Shown piece after piece: positions 8,302 to 19,396 of a stretch of 53,429 bases of DNA. The DNA lies in contig NZ_JAQISW010000013.1 in assembly GCF_028618435.1 (NCBI RefSeq), positions 1 through 53,429 of the forward strand. The letters run 5' to 3'. The notes beneath the pieces were generated by a model that was not told the origin of the DNA, did no database searches, and was given only the letters and a program-made list of their open reading frames with translations. The DNA comes from Bartonella sp. MM73XJBT.G (GTDB lineage Bacteria; Pseudomonadota; Alphaproteobacteria; Rhizobiales; Rhizobiaceae). Positions within the stretch are counted from its first letter, which is position 1; each line of letters opens with the position of its first letter. A program made the position numbers and the translations under genes.

Positions 8302-8730
8302 AGTGGAGAGGTAATTTATAGCATTTTAAAAAATTAAAATATAAAGGAGAAATGTTTTTTATAGTCACGACAGAAAGTAATATTTTTGTTTTCTCTAGAC
8401 TATTAAAGTGGTTGCTTTATTTATGGGATATTACGGAAAATATTTCAGCCTTTTAAAGAATGTCGTTATTTTTATAAAGAGAAGTTTTTCACTTTTGAGT
8501 CAACTAAGCTAAGAAAATTTTTTAAAAGATAGATAAGTATAGCATTTAATCGTGGTTTATTGTTAACTTTTCAATATATTTTTGTGTAACCCAATCAAAA
8601 TTTTATAGTAAAATCTCTACCTCAATATTCTGAAGGGCTAGGGTTAACATATCACTATTTGTATTACTGTTAATTTTTATGGTGAGAAATAAAAGATAAG
8701 AGGGTTTTAAAAAATAAAAGGTACTTATTC
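8302..8730. other. 429-base gap where secDF would be expected
   Basis: Many rhizobial genomes have secD and secF (or fused secDF) between yajC and the Mth938-domain gene. This stretch is far too short and I see no SecD or SecF motif in any frame. It is AT-rich with stop codons in all frames. I see no convincing terminator. The promoter for the downstream gene is probably within its last 150 bases. Confidence 0.45.
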
Positions 8731-9117
8731 ATGTCCGATGCCATTCAAATTCGTGAAGCACATTTTCCGAGGCGTGCACCTATTGAAGCTTATGGAAATG
8801 GTGGATTTCGTTTTGCTGATATGTCTCATAGAGGTTCTATTATTTGTATTCCGTCAGGAATTTATAGCATTGATATGGCTGGGCCTGTTCCCACTCAAGG
8901 GGATCTATATCGTGTTTTAGAAGAAGCAAATGAGATTGAAGTTTTATTAATAGGGACTGGAACTGAATTATTACGATTACCTGAAGATTTACAGGTCCTT
9001 TTATGGGAAAAGCGTATTTCATCAGATACAATGAGTACAGGAGCAGCAGTGCGTACATTTAATGTTTTATTGGCTGAAGATCGCGCTGTTGCGGCATTAT
9101 TATTTGCGGTAGAATAA
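8731..9117 (+). CDS. Mth938-like domain (DUF498) protein
   Basis: The 128-residue protein belongs to the Mth938-like family, related to NDUFAF3, a complex I assembly factor in mitochondria. Typical features are YGNGGFRFADMSHRGSIICIPSGIY in the first third (given here only as a position, residues 21-45), a central VLLIGTG near residue 70, and STGAAVRTFNVLLAEDRAVAALL near the end. It is soluble with no signal peptide. In relatives it sits between secDF and the phytoene-synthase-like gene, so gene order is kept although secDF is absent. Its bacterial role is not established. Confidence 0.85.
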   Translation: MSDAIQIREAHFPRRAPIEAYGNGGFRFADMSHRGSIICIPSGIYSIDMAGPVPTQGDLYRVLEEANEIEVLLIGTGTELLRLPEDLQVLLWEKRISSDTMSTGAAVRTFNVLLAEDRAVAALLFAVE

Positions 9118-9957
9118 AGCATTGTTTCATAAAATAGATCCTCTTGTCTAGCATAAAAGACGCGTGTGATTATTTTGCTGTATCTCAAAATATCGTCATT
9201 TAAGGTGGCAATATAGGAATATAAAGTATTATACATAACTTAATACATTAAGTGTATTATTAATACAGCAGCAAGTATTTAGAGCTGAATTAACCTGTAG
9301 AGCTTAGCGTATCGCATAAGTGATAAGTCTCTGGCATTTGAGGTCATTCATAAGAAGCATTTTTATTCCTTTTTAATTTTATCTATACACCCGCTTCAAG
9401 TATAAGGTGAAAGGAAATAGGCATAAAATGAGAGAATCGTATGATATTAGGATTTCGAATTTAACAGATAAAACGATAAATTATTATTATAAATTAATTT
9501 GTTATGAGAGGTAGAAAAACTTCAAAAGCAATTGGATCTTTGACGGATCAGTGAGAATAGGAATCTTTGTTCTTTGAAGTTGTGGGAAGAGTCCAATCAT
9601 TTGATGAAGTTTTGGGTGATCAGTGTTTTGTCATCTATTCCGTTAAAAAGTATTTTTCTTTGTCTGTTCTTAAGTTTCATTACAGATGTTACGGTTAATT
9701 TTATCTGTTTTTACGACAAATAAACGCTTAAATCCTATAAGATACATTTTTATCAAAAAAATTGTTTATTTCATTTTTAAAAATCTTCTTTCTGAAAAGA
9801 AAAGTCATTAAAAAAGAAACTTTCATTCATCAGACATGAAGAGATACATTTAAAAATCTTATTTTTGAACTGTATTTTCTTATCTCTCATTTTAAAATAT
9901 GAATAAAAAGAGAATATTAATTGAATGGCCAAAAAGGGGCGTTAATAGGTTCATAGA
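9118..9957. other. 840-base gap with palindromes and a shared 23-base segment
   Basis: No convincing gene is seen. ACTTAA-TACA-TTAAGT forms a perfect 6-bp hairpin near 9237-9252. The segment 9863-9885 matches 547-569 with one mismatch. A 39-codon hydrophobic frame at 9604-9723 (starting MKFWVISVLSSIPLKS, weak GGGAAGAG upstream) could encode a small membrane peptide but may be chance. The rest is AT-rich with frequent stops. Confidence 0.4.
9863..9885 (+). repeat. copy of a 23-base intergenic segment also at 547-569
   Basis: The two segments, both beginning TTTTGAACTGTAT and ending CTTATCT, differ at one position. They lie in separate gene-poor gaps about 9.3 kb apart and in the same orientation. 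The function is unknown; this may be part of a dispersed intergenic repeat family. Confidence 0.4.
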
Positions 9958-10818
9958 ATGATAGGTTCTCTTCCTTATTGTCTTGATATTTTACGTACCA
10001 TAGATCGTGATCGCTATATATCGGTTTTATTTTCACCTAAAAAAAAGCGAAAAGCATTGGCTGCTCTTTACGCATTTAATGCTGAGATTTCTCGTATTCG
10101 CGAAAGTGTTCATGATCCACTCATCGGCGAAATACGATTACGCTGGTGGTATGATTCTATCGTGCATGAAGAAATACAAACGAGTGGAAGCAATCCGATT
10201 TTAAGTGATTTATTGACAGCAATGACTCTTTTTAATTTACCTAAGACAGCTTTTTTACGGTATTGTGACGCACAAATTTTAGATCTTTACCACAACCCAC
10301 TAGAAACACTTCATGAGCTTGAGCATTATTGTTGTGAAACAGCAAGTATAATTTTACAGCTTTCTTGTCAGATATTAGATCATGATGCCGCACAAGATTT
10401 TACAGATACCAGTAAACATGGGGGAATTGCTCAAGGGCTAAGCGGTGTATTGCGTCTTTTATCTTTTATGCAATCACGATATCACTATTATTTACCTACT
10501 GATATGCTGCAGGCTGTAGGAATGAATAGGAAGGATTTGGATTCTCATCGTCTCAGTGATCAACAAAAGGGCCGTATTGTTGAAGCTATGGTAGCATTAT
10601 CACGCGATCATTATACCAAGTTTTATGCGTCTTTTCATAGCTTACCTAGAGCTCTTAAGCCAGCCTTTCTTCCATTGGTCATTATACCGGATTCTCTTCA
10701 AAAGGCTTTGCAGCTTGGGGCTGTAATTTTTCAAGAAAATGCAACTTTGCCATTAATACATCGCTATTGGCTGATAACAAAAGCAGCACTAAGCGGTCAT
10801 TTTCCAAAGATATTGTAA
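9958..10818 (+). CDS. squalene/phytoene synthase family protein, NDUFAF6-like
   Basis: The 286-residue protein has the all-helical trans-isoprenyl synthase fold: LPYCLDILRTIDRDRYISVLF at the start (residues 4-24), then ALYAFNAEISRIRESV and RLRWWYDSI. True squalene or phytoene synthases carry an Asp-rich DDxxD-type motif where this protein reads NAEISRIRE, so prenyl transfer is unlikely. The family in alphaproteobacteria resembles NDUFAF6 (C8orf38), a complex I assembly factor. No other carotenoid or hopanoid gene is nearby, and the neighbour is the Mth938 gene, whose mitochondrial relative NDUFAF3 also acts in complex I assembly. The role is inferred from family only. Confidence 0.78.
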   Translation: MIGSLPYCLDILRTIDRDRYISVLFSPKKKRKALAALYAFNAEISRIRESVHDPLIGEIRLRWWYDSIVHEEIQTSGSNPILSDLLTAMTLFNLPKTAFLRYCDAQILDLYHNPLETLHELEHYCCETASIILQLSCQILDHDAAQDFTDTSKHGGIAQGLSGVLRLLSFMQSRYHYYLPTDMLQAVGMNRKDLDSHRLSDQQKGRIVEAMVALSRDHYTKFYASFHSLPRALKPAFLPLVIIPDSLQKALQLGAVIFQENATLPLIHRYWLITKAALSGHFPKIL

Positions 10819-11962
10819 AAGAATATGATGATGTTAGCGTTAGATTGATTTTTTTCATGTCGAAGATAAAAAGGGACATTAGAATTTCAAACCATTTCTT
10901 TGTTATCGAAGACATGGATATAATTCTTTCTATCAAAGCAAAAGAATAAGAAATTTGAAGACCTTGAAAATAAGTGTATTGGATGGCTGAGAGACAAGTT
11001 GGCATCATTGTTATATCGGCGTTCATCTCCCAATATTGCGATAACCTCTGGAATTTTTCATAAAAGGTATGTCCTTTCTTTAATGTTTATCCAAACGCTA
11101 ATTCCGCTTATAACGTGTAAGTGAGAAGTTTTGATTAATTCAACATGGAACAAGTTTGGAATAAAAGAAGCTTACAGTATTTAGGATTTTTATTTAATAT
11201 AAGTAACACTATATTATGATTTTAAATCAATGTGTTATAAAATAAAGAAAAACGTAAGATAAAGCCTAATACATTGGTGCATTTGATGAAGAATTTTGAT
11301 ATTGGGTATTCTAAATGTATTGCTCGTGTCTTATTTGCAAATGAAATATAATTTCTATTTTATTATGAGGGAAATTACTTTGGAAGCCTATTAAGGCTAT
11401 AGAACAACGCTCATTTTTGAGAAATTAAAGTTATGAATCCATAATTGATGATTGCTATGATATATAAAGATATTAATTTATCATGAGAGTTTATTTTTTC
11501 CTATATTGAATGAGAGCGTTGAATCAATAAAGATTTTCTCGTTTTTAATCACGTTTATAATGAATTTTAAAATAGTTTTTTTCATATCATAAGTTGGGTG
11601 TGTCAACGAAAATCATTTAAGGAAGAAGCAATACGTATCTTATGAATTGAATGTTAAGAGTAGCGATATGACAAGCTGTAAATGTAATGACAAGAGGGAT
11701 GACATTTATAGCGGAATTAGCGACAACCTTTACTAGCTTTTAGATGGATAATATTGCTTACCACGTTGAAAAAAAAGACTTCGCATTATCCATTACCTTT
11801 TTTCTTGCAAATCTATATACACACTGATTGGCGAGAGAGTTAATGATAATGCCGATCTTAAGCTAGAAGCAAACAAAAGACCGGCCTTATCTTTTTCAAC
11901 GATAAACGAAGTGCTGATAGGAATTCTATCAAATAAGTTTTTTTAAATTATATACATCCTTT
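10819..11962. other. 1144-base gap between convergent genes, carrying repeat copy A
   Basis: This long gap separates the phytoene-synthase-like gene from ppiD, which converge on it. It holds copy A of the three-copy degenerate repeat (about 11018-11240). A segment at 11385-11430 (GCCTATTAAGGCTATAGAACAACGC) resembles one at 321-362. No intact gene is visible. The right-hand 300 bases contain short G+C-richer bits that could be gene remains, which I cannot identify. Confidence 0.45.
11018..11240 (+). repeat. dispersed degenerate repeat, copy A
   Basis: The segment aligns by eye with 50375-50612 (copy C) and, in its middle, with 29310-29405 (copy B). Shared blocks include TGATTAATTCAACAT (A and B), AACGTGTA (A and C) and AATATAAGTA (A and C). 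Read from about 11027 it encodes SPNIAITSG...KRYVLSL...PLITCK before TGA; copy C reads APNVARQ...KRYFYFS...PLVTCRR in the matching place. This suggests the 3' end of a decayed coding sequence plus its downstream DNA. The family is unknown to me. Confidence 0.5.
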
Positions 11963-13852
11963 TTATTGGAGAGCGTTAAAGATCTGATTATAATTTTTGC
12001 TATTAATTTCCAAAGGATGTTCTTTATTGGCAATTTGTAGCATTTCTAGCTTGAGATCTTCTCTTATCATCATATCTATATTGGCCTGAACTTCAGGTGG
12101 AAGAGTATGAGGCGTGATGTCTTTAGGCATCGTTACAGACTTTATTTGATAAAGGATACGGTTTGTTGCAACCGGACCTTTTATGATACCATAATGACCT
12201 TGGGGTCCAGAAAATAATATTTTAATTCCTTCAACACCAAGGATTTCAGAGGGATCTTGACGCCGGAGGAGGGGTGTTGTTTGTTTTGTAACACCAAGTG
12301 TTTGAGCAAGGGCAACAAGACTTTTTCCTTCCATAAGCTGTTTGAGAGCATTTTGGGCTTTTTCCTCAAGAAGGCGTTGGATTTCCTCATTTTTCCATTG
12401 AGAAAGAACACCTATCTTAGCTTCTTCTAATGTTTTATCGCGGGCAGGAATAATTTTATCGACCTTATACCAGAGATATCCACCATTTTGAAAAGAGAGA
12501 GGATCAAGATCGACGCCTTCATTTGATTGATAGATGGCGTTTAACAAAGTATCTTTTTGAGGCAAATCCGTGAGGATTGTACCTTCAAGCGTTTTGCCCG
12601 TTTTATCAAGGGTAATTGTGCGCAGAGTTAACTTGTATTGGTCCGCAAGCTCTTTAAAAGAAGCGCCTTCAAAACGAGCATTTTCAATGGCGACATAATT
12701 GTTACGGATCTCATCAGCAGCACGATTTTTTGCAAGAGTTTGGCGAATATTTTCTTCTACACTTTCAAAAGGAAGTGAGCTTGCAGGTTCAATATGTGTG
12801 ACGCGAACGAGAACAGGTCCCTGTAAATCATTTATTACAGGACTGATTTGTCCTTGTGGAAGTTCAAAAATTTCCGATGCAAGATGATTAGGAAGTTCAT
12901 TTTCTGCAAGAGGCCCTTTTTTTATGTCATTAAGAGTCTTTTTTTCAGCTTTTACCAGTTCATCAAAACTCAATCCATCGGCTATTTTTTTTGCGGCCTT
13001 ATCGGCTTCTTCGCGTGTGGAGAATCGTAGTTCTTCAAATGTACGCTTTTCAGGCGTTACAAAACGTGACGCATTTTGGGTATAATAGGCTTTTGCTTCA
13101 TCTGTTGAGATATCATTGGGTTTTACAAAATCATTAAGTTGCATTGATAATAAAGAGACAGTCCGGTATTCTGGAGTGCGAAATTCACTTTGATGGGTTT
13201 CAAACCATTTTTGTAGTGTTTCGTGATCAGGATCAGCAATCATTTGCTTTTCTTTGAGATCAATAACAAGATAATCAGCGCTTCGCATTTCTCCTTGATA
13301 AAGAGCAAGAGCTTTATAAAAGAGATTTGGTGCTTTCATATCAGAAAGTAAAGCTGCAATAAGTTGGTTACGCTTTTCTTGTTTGGTATAATAATTAAGA
13401 AAAGCACTTTCACTGATACGTAAATGCTGAAGATAGTTATAAAATAAATTTTTATCAAATGTACCATTTATCTGGAACATCTTATCAGAACCAATCGTAT
13501 GAGCGATTGTATCTTTTGAAAGACTTATTTTCATTTTACGGACTTGTTCATCAAGCAGTACATTTTGTTGCAATTGATTAAACACAAAAGCAGGAATTTG
13601 GTATTGCTGCATTTCATTTTGTGTAAACATTCGTCCAAGATGAGCTGCCTGTGCTAAACGTGCGCTTTGATCAGCAAGTGCAAGACGATAATCATCGATC
13701 GTTACGATGGACTTTCCAGAAGTAATAAGATCCCTTTCGCTTCTTGTGTGTAACCGCGGTATCCCCCATAAAAGAACGAAGCATAAGAGTAAAATAGAAA
13801 GGAAAACTCTAAAAATCCAAGAATTTGTAGCACTTCTTATGACGTCAAGCAT
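11963..13852 (-). CDS. ppiD: periplasmic chaperone / peptidyl-prolyl isomerase, PpiD (SurA_N) type
   Basis: PpiD-type proteins are anchored in the inner membrane and help newly exported proteins fold. The 629-residue product starts MLDVIRSATNSWIFRVF, with one membrane helix at about residues 13-30. A SurA_N-like chaperone domain follows, and a parvulin (PPIC) domain at about 255-355, with TPEKRTFEELRFSTREEADKAAKKI and ISPVINDLQGPVLVRVTHIEPA at its edges. The C-terminal half is a second, weakly conserved chaperone region. Length fits the family (about 620-635). It is transcribed away from tpiA, the usual rhizobial arrangement, and faces a long decayed gap at its 3' side. Confidence 0.88.
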   Translation of the reverse strand: MLDVIRSATNSWIFRVFLSILLLCFVLLWGIPRLHTRSERDLITSGKSIVTIDDYRLALADQSARLAQAAHLGRMFTQNEMQQYQIPAFVFNQLQQNVLLDEQVRKMKISLSKDTIAHTIGSDKMFQINGTFDKNLFYNYLQHLRISESAFLNYYTKQEKRNQLIAALLSDMKAPNLFYKALALYQGEMRSADYLVIDLKEKQMIADPDHETLQKWFETHQSEFRTPEYRTVSLLSMQLNDFVKPNDISTDEAKAYYTQNASRFVTPEKRTFEELRFSTREEADKAAKKIADGLSFDELVKAEKKTLNDIKKGPLAENELPNHLASEIFELPQGQISPVINDLQGPVLVRVTHIEPASSLPFESVEENIRQTLAKNRAADEIRNNYVAIENARFEGASFKELADQYKLTLRTITLDKTGKTLEGTILTDLPQKDTLLNAIYQSNEGVDLDPLSFQNGGYLWYKVDKIIPARDKTLEEAKIGVLSQWKNEEIQRLLEEKAQNALKQLMEGKSLVALAQTLGVTKQTTPLLRRQDPSEILGVEGIKILFSGPQGHYGIIKGPVATNRILYQIKSVTMPKDITPHTLPPEVQANIDMMIREDLKLEMLQIANKEHPLEINSKNYNQIFNALQ

Positions 13853-14006
13853 TGTTCAATCTCATTTTAACATAAATTATTACCAAAGCAGTAATGGAAT
13901 TTGCAATAAAGAGACGAAAGATGCAAGCTTTTAAAGACTTGCTTTCGTTTTATAATTTGATACTACAGATAAACTAAAGTGTTATAAGAGCTCTTGAGGT
14001 AAAAAT

Positions 14007-14771
14007 ATGTCTCCAAATATTCGGCCTTTTCTTGCTGGAAATTGGAAAATGAATGGAACGAGTGAAGCGCTTGGAGAGCTGCGTGCTATTGCTACAGGCA
14101 TGAGCTCTGATCTCAGTCATCTATTTGAAGCGCTCATTTGTGTTCCAGCAACGCTTTTATCGCGTGCTTATGATACGCTGGATGGTGCAAATCTTCTTTT
14201 AGGAGGACAAGATTGTCACTTTGATGATCATGGTCCCTATACAGGAGATATTTCAGCTTTTATGCTTAAAGAAGCCGGAGCAAGTCATGTTATTCTTGGG
14301 CATTCTGAGCGTCGTACAGTATATCAGGAAAATGATGCAATTGTCTGTGCTAAAGTGCAAGCAGCACGGCGTGCAGGTCTTGTGGCGCTTGTGTGCATTG
14401 GTGAAACATTGGAGGAGCGTGATAATAATAAAGTGTTGGATGTTCTTTCACAGCAGCTTGAAGGATCTTTACCAGATGATGCAACAGCAGAGAATATCAT
14501 TATCGCTTATGAACCTGTTTGGGCGATAGGTACTGGCAATACAGCAACTTTAGAAGATATTGCAAAAGTGCATCATTTCATTCGTAATAAGATGCGCTCT
14601 CGTTTTGGTGATGAAGGTAATAAAATACGTTTGCTTTATGGTGGATCCGTAAAGCCATCCAATGCCTTTGAGCTTTTAAGCATTCCTCATGTTAATGGAG
14701 CTTTGATCGGTGGAGCCAGTTTAAAAGCGATTGATTTTTTAACGATTTGTGATGTTTGTCGTAAATTATAG
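14007..14771 (+). CDS. tpiA: triosephosphate isomerase
   Basis: TpiA interconverts dihydroxyacetone phosphate and glyceraldehyde 3-phosphate. The 254-residue protein shows the full active site: N-terminal AGNWKMNG (catalytic Lys), VILGHSERR (catalytic His) and AYEPVWAIGTG (catalytic Glu), then the phosphate-binding LLYGGSVKP. TTGAGG before the ATG is the ribosome-binding site. It starts a plus-strand run with secG, pyrG, kdsA and eno, the rhizobial order, and is divergent from ppiD. Confidence 0.98.
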   Translation: MSPNIRPFLAGNWKMNGTSEALGELRAIATGMSSDLSHLFEALICVPATLLSRAYDTLDGANLLLGGQDCHFDDHGPYTGDISAFMLKEAGASHVILGHSERRTVYQENDAIVCAKVQAARRAGLVALVCIGETLEERDNNKVLDVLSQQLEGSLPDDATAENIIIAYEPVWAIGTGNTATLEDIAKVHHFIRNKMRSRFGDEGNKIRLLYGGSVKPSNAFELLSIPHVNGALIGGASLKAIDFLTICDVCRKL

Positions 14772-14854
14772 AAGAGAAATTTGAGTTCCCCCTTGGATTG
14801 TGTGTTATTTATGTGTAAAGAGCTTATAAAAGAGTTATTTGAAGAGCAGGGTTT

Positions 14855-15307
14855 ATGCAAACAGTACTTATTGTTATTCATTTATTGATTGTAATTACTT
14901 TGGTTGGGGTGATCTTAATCCAACCTTCAGAAGGCGGTGGGCTCGGTGTGAGTAATAGCTCAGGGCTGATGAAAGCCCGTGGGTCTCGAAATCCTTTAAC
15001 ACGGTTGACAGCTATTTTAGCCTGTTGTTTTTTTGTTGTGTCCATTGGACTTACTGTTGTGGGAAGTATATCAAACTCAAGTTCTGATATTTTAAAGCGT
15101 ATACCGGTTAATTCAGAGCAGAACTCTACCAATAAAGGCTCAGAATCAGTACCATCATCAGAGGGTAAGTCTTCTCCTTCTATTCTTGAACAGTTAGGAG
15201 GGACTTCGGATTCTCCGAAGGAACAAAAATCGCTTAAAAATCCTGAAGCGGAAACCCCAGTTCCACCGGTTCTTGAAAATACAGTTCCGGATAACAGTGC
15301 AAAATAG
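14855..15307 (+). CDS. secG: preprotein translocase subunit SecG
   Basis: SecG is the small membrane subunit of the SecYEG channel. The 150-residue protein has two membrane helices (about residues 3-21 and 52-72) flanking the conserved IQPSEGGGLGVSNSSGLMKARGS loop (positions 23-45) and NPLTRLTAILA. A Ser/Pro-rich tail of about 70 residues follows, typical of rhizobial SecG and longer than in enterics. It is about 80 bases after tpiA and is followed by a clear terminator. Confidence 0.95.
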   Translation: MQTVLIVIHLLIVITLVGVILIQPSEGGGLGVSNSSGLMKARGSRNPLTRLTAILACCFFVVSIGLTVVGSISNSSSDILKRIPVNSEQNSTNKGSESVPSSEGKSSPSILEQLGGTSDSPKEQKSLKNPEAETPVPPVLENTVPDNSAK

Positions 15308-15331
15308 TTTTTTAAAGAAAATATAGATTTT

Positions 15332-15358
15332 AAAAAAGGTGATTTTTTCACCTTTTTT
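15332..15358 (+). terminator. rho-independent terminator after secG
   Basis: AAAAAAGGTGA (15332-15342) pairs perfectly with TCACCTTTTTT (15348-15358) around a five-T loop, and the arm itself supplies the T run. It lies 25 bases after the secG stop and separates tpiA-secG from pyrG. With A and T runs on both sides it could work in both directions, but only secG ends here. Confidence 0.8.
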
Positions 15359-15439
15359 ATTTTATTTTAGAAGAAAAACTGTTTCTTTTTACATTTTTTG
15401 CTGGAAAAATCATTATAAATTGCTTATCACCATAAGCCC

Positions 15440-17068
15440 ATGGCACGTTATGTTTTTATTACTGGTGGTGTGGTTTCTTCCCTTGGAAAAGGCATCGCAG
15501 CGGCGGCGTTAGCAGCGTTATTACAAGCTCGTGGCTATCGTGTGCGCCTTCGCAAACTTGATCCCTATTTAAATGTTGATCCAGGGACGATGTCGCCTTA
15601 TCAACATGGTGAGGTGTTTGTGACTGATGATGGTGCGGAGACGGATCTTGATCTTGGTCATTATGAGCGCTTTACGGGGCGTTCTGCAAATAGCCAAGAT
15701 AATATTACAACAGGGCGTATTTATCGCAATATCATTGAACGAGAACGGCGTGGTGATTATTTGGGGGCAACAGTTCAAGTTATTCCTCATGTTACGGATG
15801 AAATTAAGCGATTTATTACGAGCGGAAATGAAGAATTTGATTTTGTTTTGTGTGAAATAGGTGGAACAGTTGGTGATATTGAAGCCATGCCTTTTCTCGA
15901 AGCGATTCGTCAGCTTGGTAATGAACTTTCCCGACAAAATGTTGTTTATGTCCATCTTACATTAATGCCTTATATTCCTTCAGCAGGTGAGTTAAAAACG
16001 AAACCAACACAACATTCTGTCAAAGAATTACAATCAATTGGTATTTCTCCTGATATTTTACTTGTACGTGCAGATCGGTCTATTCCAGAAACAGAGCGGT
16101 GCAAATTATCACTTTTTTGCAATGTTCGCGCCAAAGCGGTCATTCAGGCATTGGATATGCCAACAATTTATGATGTTCCTATGGCCTATCATAAAGAAGG
16201 TTTAGATTCTGAGGTTCTTTGCGCTTTTGGAATTGATTCCGCACCTCCGCCTCAGATGGATCGATGGGAAGATATTACGCGTCGCATTCACCACCCCGAA
16301 GGAGAAGTTACGATTGCTGTTGTAGGAAAATATACGGGCTTAAAGGATGCTTATAAATCTCTTATCGAAGCGATTGCGCATGGTGGTTTAGCAAATAAAG
16401 TAAAAGTTAATATTGAGTGGATTGATTCGCAACTTCTTGAAAAAGAAGATTCCGTTTTAGCTTTACAAAAAGCGCATGGAATTTTGGTTCCTGGGGCTTT
16501 TGGAGCTCGAGGAGCAGAAGGAAAAATTCGAGCAATTCAATTTGCACGAGAGCGTAAAATTCCATTTTTAGGGATTTGTTTTGGAATGCAATTAGCCTGT
16601 ATAGAAGCTGCACGCAATATTGCACAGATTGAGAATGCTTCATCGAGTGAGTTTTGCGAAACAGAAAATCCAATTGTAGGTTTAATGACAGAATGGCTCA
16701 GAGGCGATGTTCTTGAAAAACGGACAAGAAATGGTGATCTCGGCGGATCCATGCGTCTTGGGGCTTTTACTGCTGAGTTAAAAGAAGAAAGTCATATTGC
16801 TCAAATTTATGGAATGACAAAGATTGTTGAACGGCATCGTCATCGTTATGAAGTCAATATTGATTATAAAGATAAGTTAGAACAGTGTGGTTTGATTTTT
16901 TCTGGCATGTCTCCCGATGGTATTTTGCCGGAAACAATAGAATATGTAGATCATCCATGGTTCATTGGTGTTCAATATCATCCAGAATTAAAATCACGTC
17001 CTTTTGATCCACATCCGCTTTTTTCTTCTTTTATTGAGGCCGCTGTAGAACAAAGTCGATTGGTTTAA
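15440..17068 (+). CDS. pyrG: CTP synthase (glutamine hydrolysing)
   Basis: PyrG makes CTP from UTP, ATP and glutamine-derived ammonia. The 542-residue protein begins with the synthetase domain ([19 protein letters not shown], residues 1-19, a P-loop-like start) covering about 1-270. A class I glutamine amidotransferase domain follows, with the nucleophile Cys in FLGICFGMQ near residue 380 and the His/Glu of QYHPEL near 516. Length is standard. No good ribosome-binding site is seen before the ATG. kdsA follows closely. Confidence 0.98.
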   Translation: MARYVFITGGVVSSLGKGIAAAALAALLQARGYRVRLRKLDPYLNVDPGTMSPYQHGEVFVTDDGAETDLDLGHYERFTGRSANSQDNITTGRIYRNIIERERRGDYLGATVQVIPHVTDEIKRFITSGNEEFDFVLCEIGGTVGDIEAMPFLEAIRQLGNELSRQNVVYVHLTLMPYIPSAGELKTKPTQHSVKELQSIGISPDILLVRADRSIPETERCKLSLFCNVRAKAVIQALDMPTIYDVPMAYHKEGLDSEVLCAFGIDSAPPPQMDRWEDITRRIHHPEGEVTIAVVGKYTGLKDAYKSLIEAIAHGGLANKVKVNIEWIDSQLLEKEDSVLALQKAHGILVPGAFGARGAEGKIRAIQFARERKIPFLGICFGMQLACIEAARNIAQIENASSSEFCETENPIVGLMTEWLRGDVLEKRTRNGDLGGSMRLGAFTAELKEESHIAQIYGMTKIVERHRHRYEVNIDYKDKLEQCGLIFSGMSPDGILPETIEYVDHPWFIGVQYHPELKSRPFDPHPLFSSFIEAAVEQSRLV

Positions 17069-17104
17069 GGTATAAATTTGGTTACTTTGCTTTTGAGGGA
17101 TAAA

Positions 17105-17941
17105 ATGACAAAACCAAATGAGCGTGTAAAAGTTGGAAATGTTATTTTTTCAAATGAAATGCCCCTTTCATTAATTGCAGGGCCGTGTCAGATGGAAAGT
17201 CGTGATCATGCTTTTGAAATGGCTGGTCGTATTAAAACAATTGCCGATCAGCTTGGTATCGGGTTTGTTTATAAATCAAGTTATGATAAAGCTAACCGAA
17301 CTTCTTTGAGTGCAGCACGGGGCATTGGTCTTGAAAAAGCAATGGTTATTTTTTCTGATTTAAAAAAAGAGTTTGATTGTCCCATATTGACTGATGTGCA
17401 TACCGAAGAGCAATGTAGCATTGTTTCTTCTACGGTTGATATTTTACAAATACCTGCTTTTTTATGTCGTCAAACTGATCTTTTAGTCTCAGCTGCCAAA
17501 ACAGGGTGTGTTATTAATATTAAAAAAGGGCAGTTTTTAGCGCCGTGGGATATGGAGAATGTTTTAAAAAAGGTTGTTTACAGTGGTAATCCAAATGTTA
17601 TGCTTTGTGAGCGCGGTACATCATTTGGCTATAATCGACTTATTTCGGATATGCGTTCGTTACCTATTTTACGTTCATTTGGGGCACCTGTTATTTTTGA
17701 TGCAACACACTCTGTTCAAGAACCTGGAGGGCAGGGGGCTTCATCTGGTGGACAGCGTCAATTTGTTGAAATATTAGCGCGTGCGGCTGTTTCTGTTGGG
17801 GTTGCCGGTATTTTTTTAGAAACACATCAAGATCCAGATCATGCACCTTCTGATGGCCCCAATATGGTTAAAATTGATAATTTACAAAGATTACTTGAGA
17901 CTTTAATGGAATTTGATCATTTGTCAAAGAAGCTGAATTAA
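17105..17941 (+). CDS. kdsA: 3-deoxy-8-phosphooctulonate (KDO-8-P) synthase
   Basis: KdsA condenses phosphoenolpyruvate with arabinose 5-phosphate for the lipopolysaccharide core sugar KDO. I chose ATG 17105, which follows GAGGGA at proper spacing; a TTG nine codons earlier (17078) has no such site. The 278-residue product has the family marks SLIAGPCQMES, YKSSYDKANRTS and the C-terminal EPGGQGASSGG with HQDPDHAPSDGP. It is 36 bases after pyrG and probably co-transcribed with it, with eno next. Confidence 0.97.
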   Translation: MTKPNERVKVGNVIFSNEMPLSLIAGPCQMESRDHAFEMAGRIKTIADQLGIGFVYKSSYDKANRTSLSAARGIGLEKAMVIFSDLKKEFDCPILTDVHTEEQCSIVSSTVDILQIPAFLCRQTDLLVSAAKTGCVINIKKGQFLAPWDMENVLKKVVYSGNPNVMLCERGTSFGYNRLISDMRSLPILRSFGAPVIFDATHSVQEPGGQGASSGGQRQFVEILARAAVSVGVAGIFLETHQDPDHAPSDGPNMVKIDNLQRLLETLMEFDHLSKKLN

Positions 17942-18013
17942 GAAAAGAAGAAATATTTCATGAATTAGGACATTAGAAATGAATCGCAACTTTTATTGGA
18001 TAAGGAAACATAG

Positions 18014-19282
<1,269 letters not shown>

Positions 19283-19396
19283 TTGTTGTGAGCACAAAAT
19301 ATGAAAGTATAAGATCATTTAGATTATGGAATTGAGATGTCTTATCAAAGACATAGAGCAATCATTTTATAGGCATTTAAATTTATAGGGATTAAG

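Noticed and set aside
9604-9723. 39-codon hydrophobic frame (MKFWVISVLSSIPLKS...)
   Set aside because: It could be a small membrane peptide with a GGGAAGAG upstream, but hydrophobic short frames are common in T-rich spacers. It is kept only as a note in the gap entry.
14878-15351. 157-codon minus-strand open frame opposite secG
   Set aside because: It lies fully antisense to secG, whose product has clear SecG motifs and membrane helices. The minus frame ends in the terminator region and matches no family I know.
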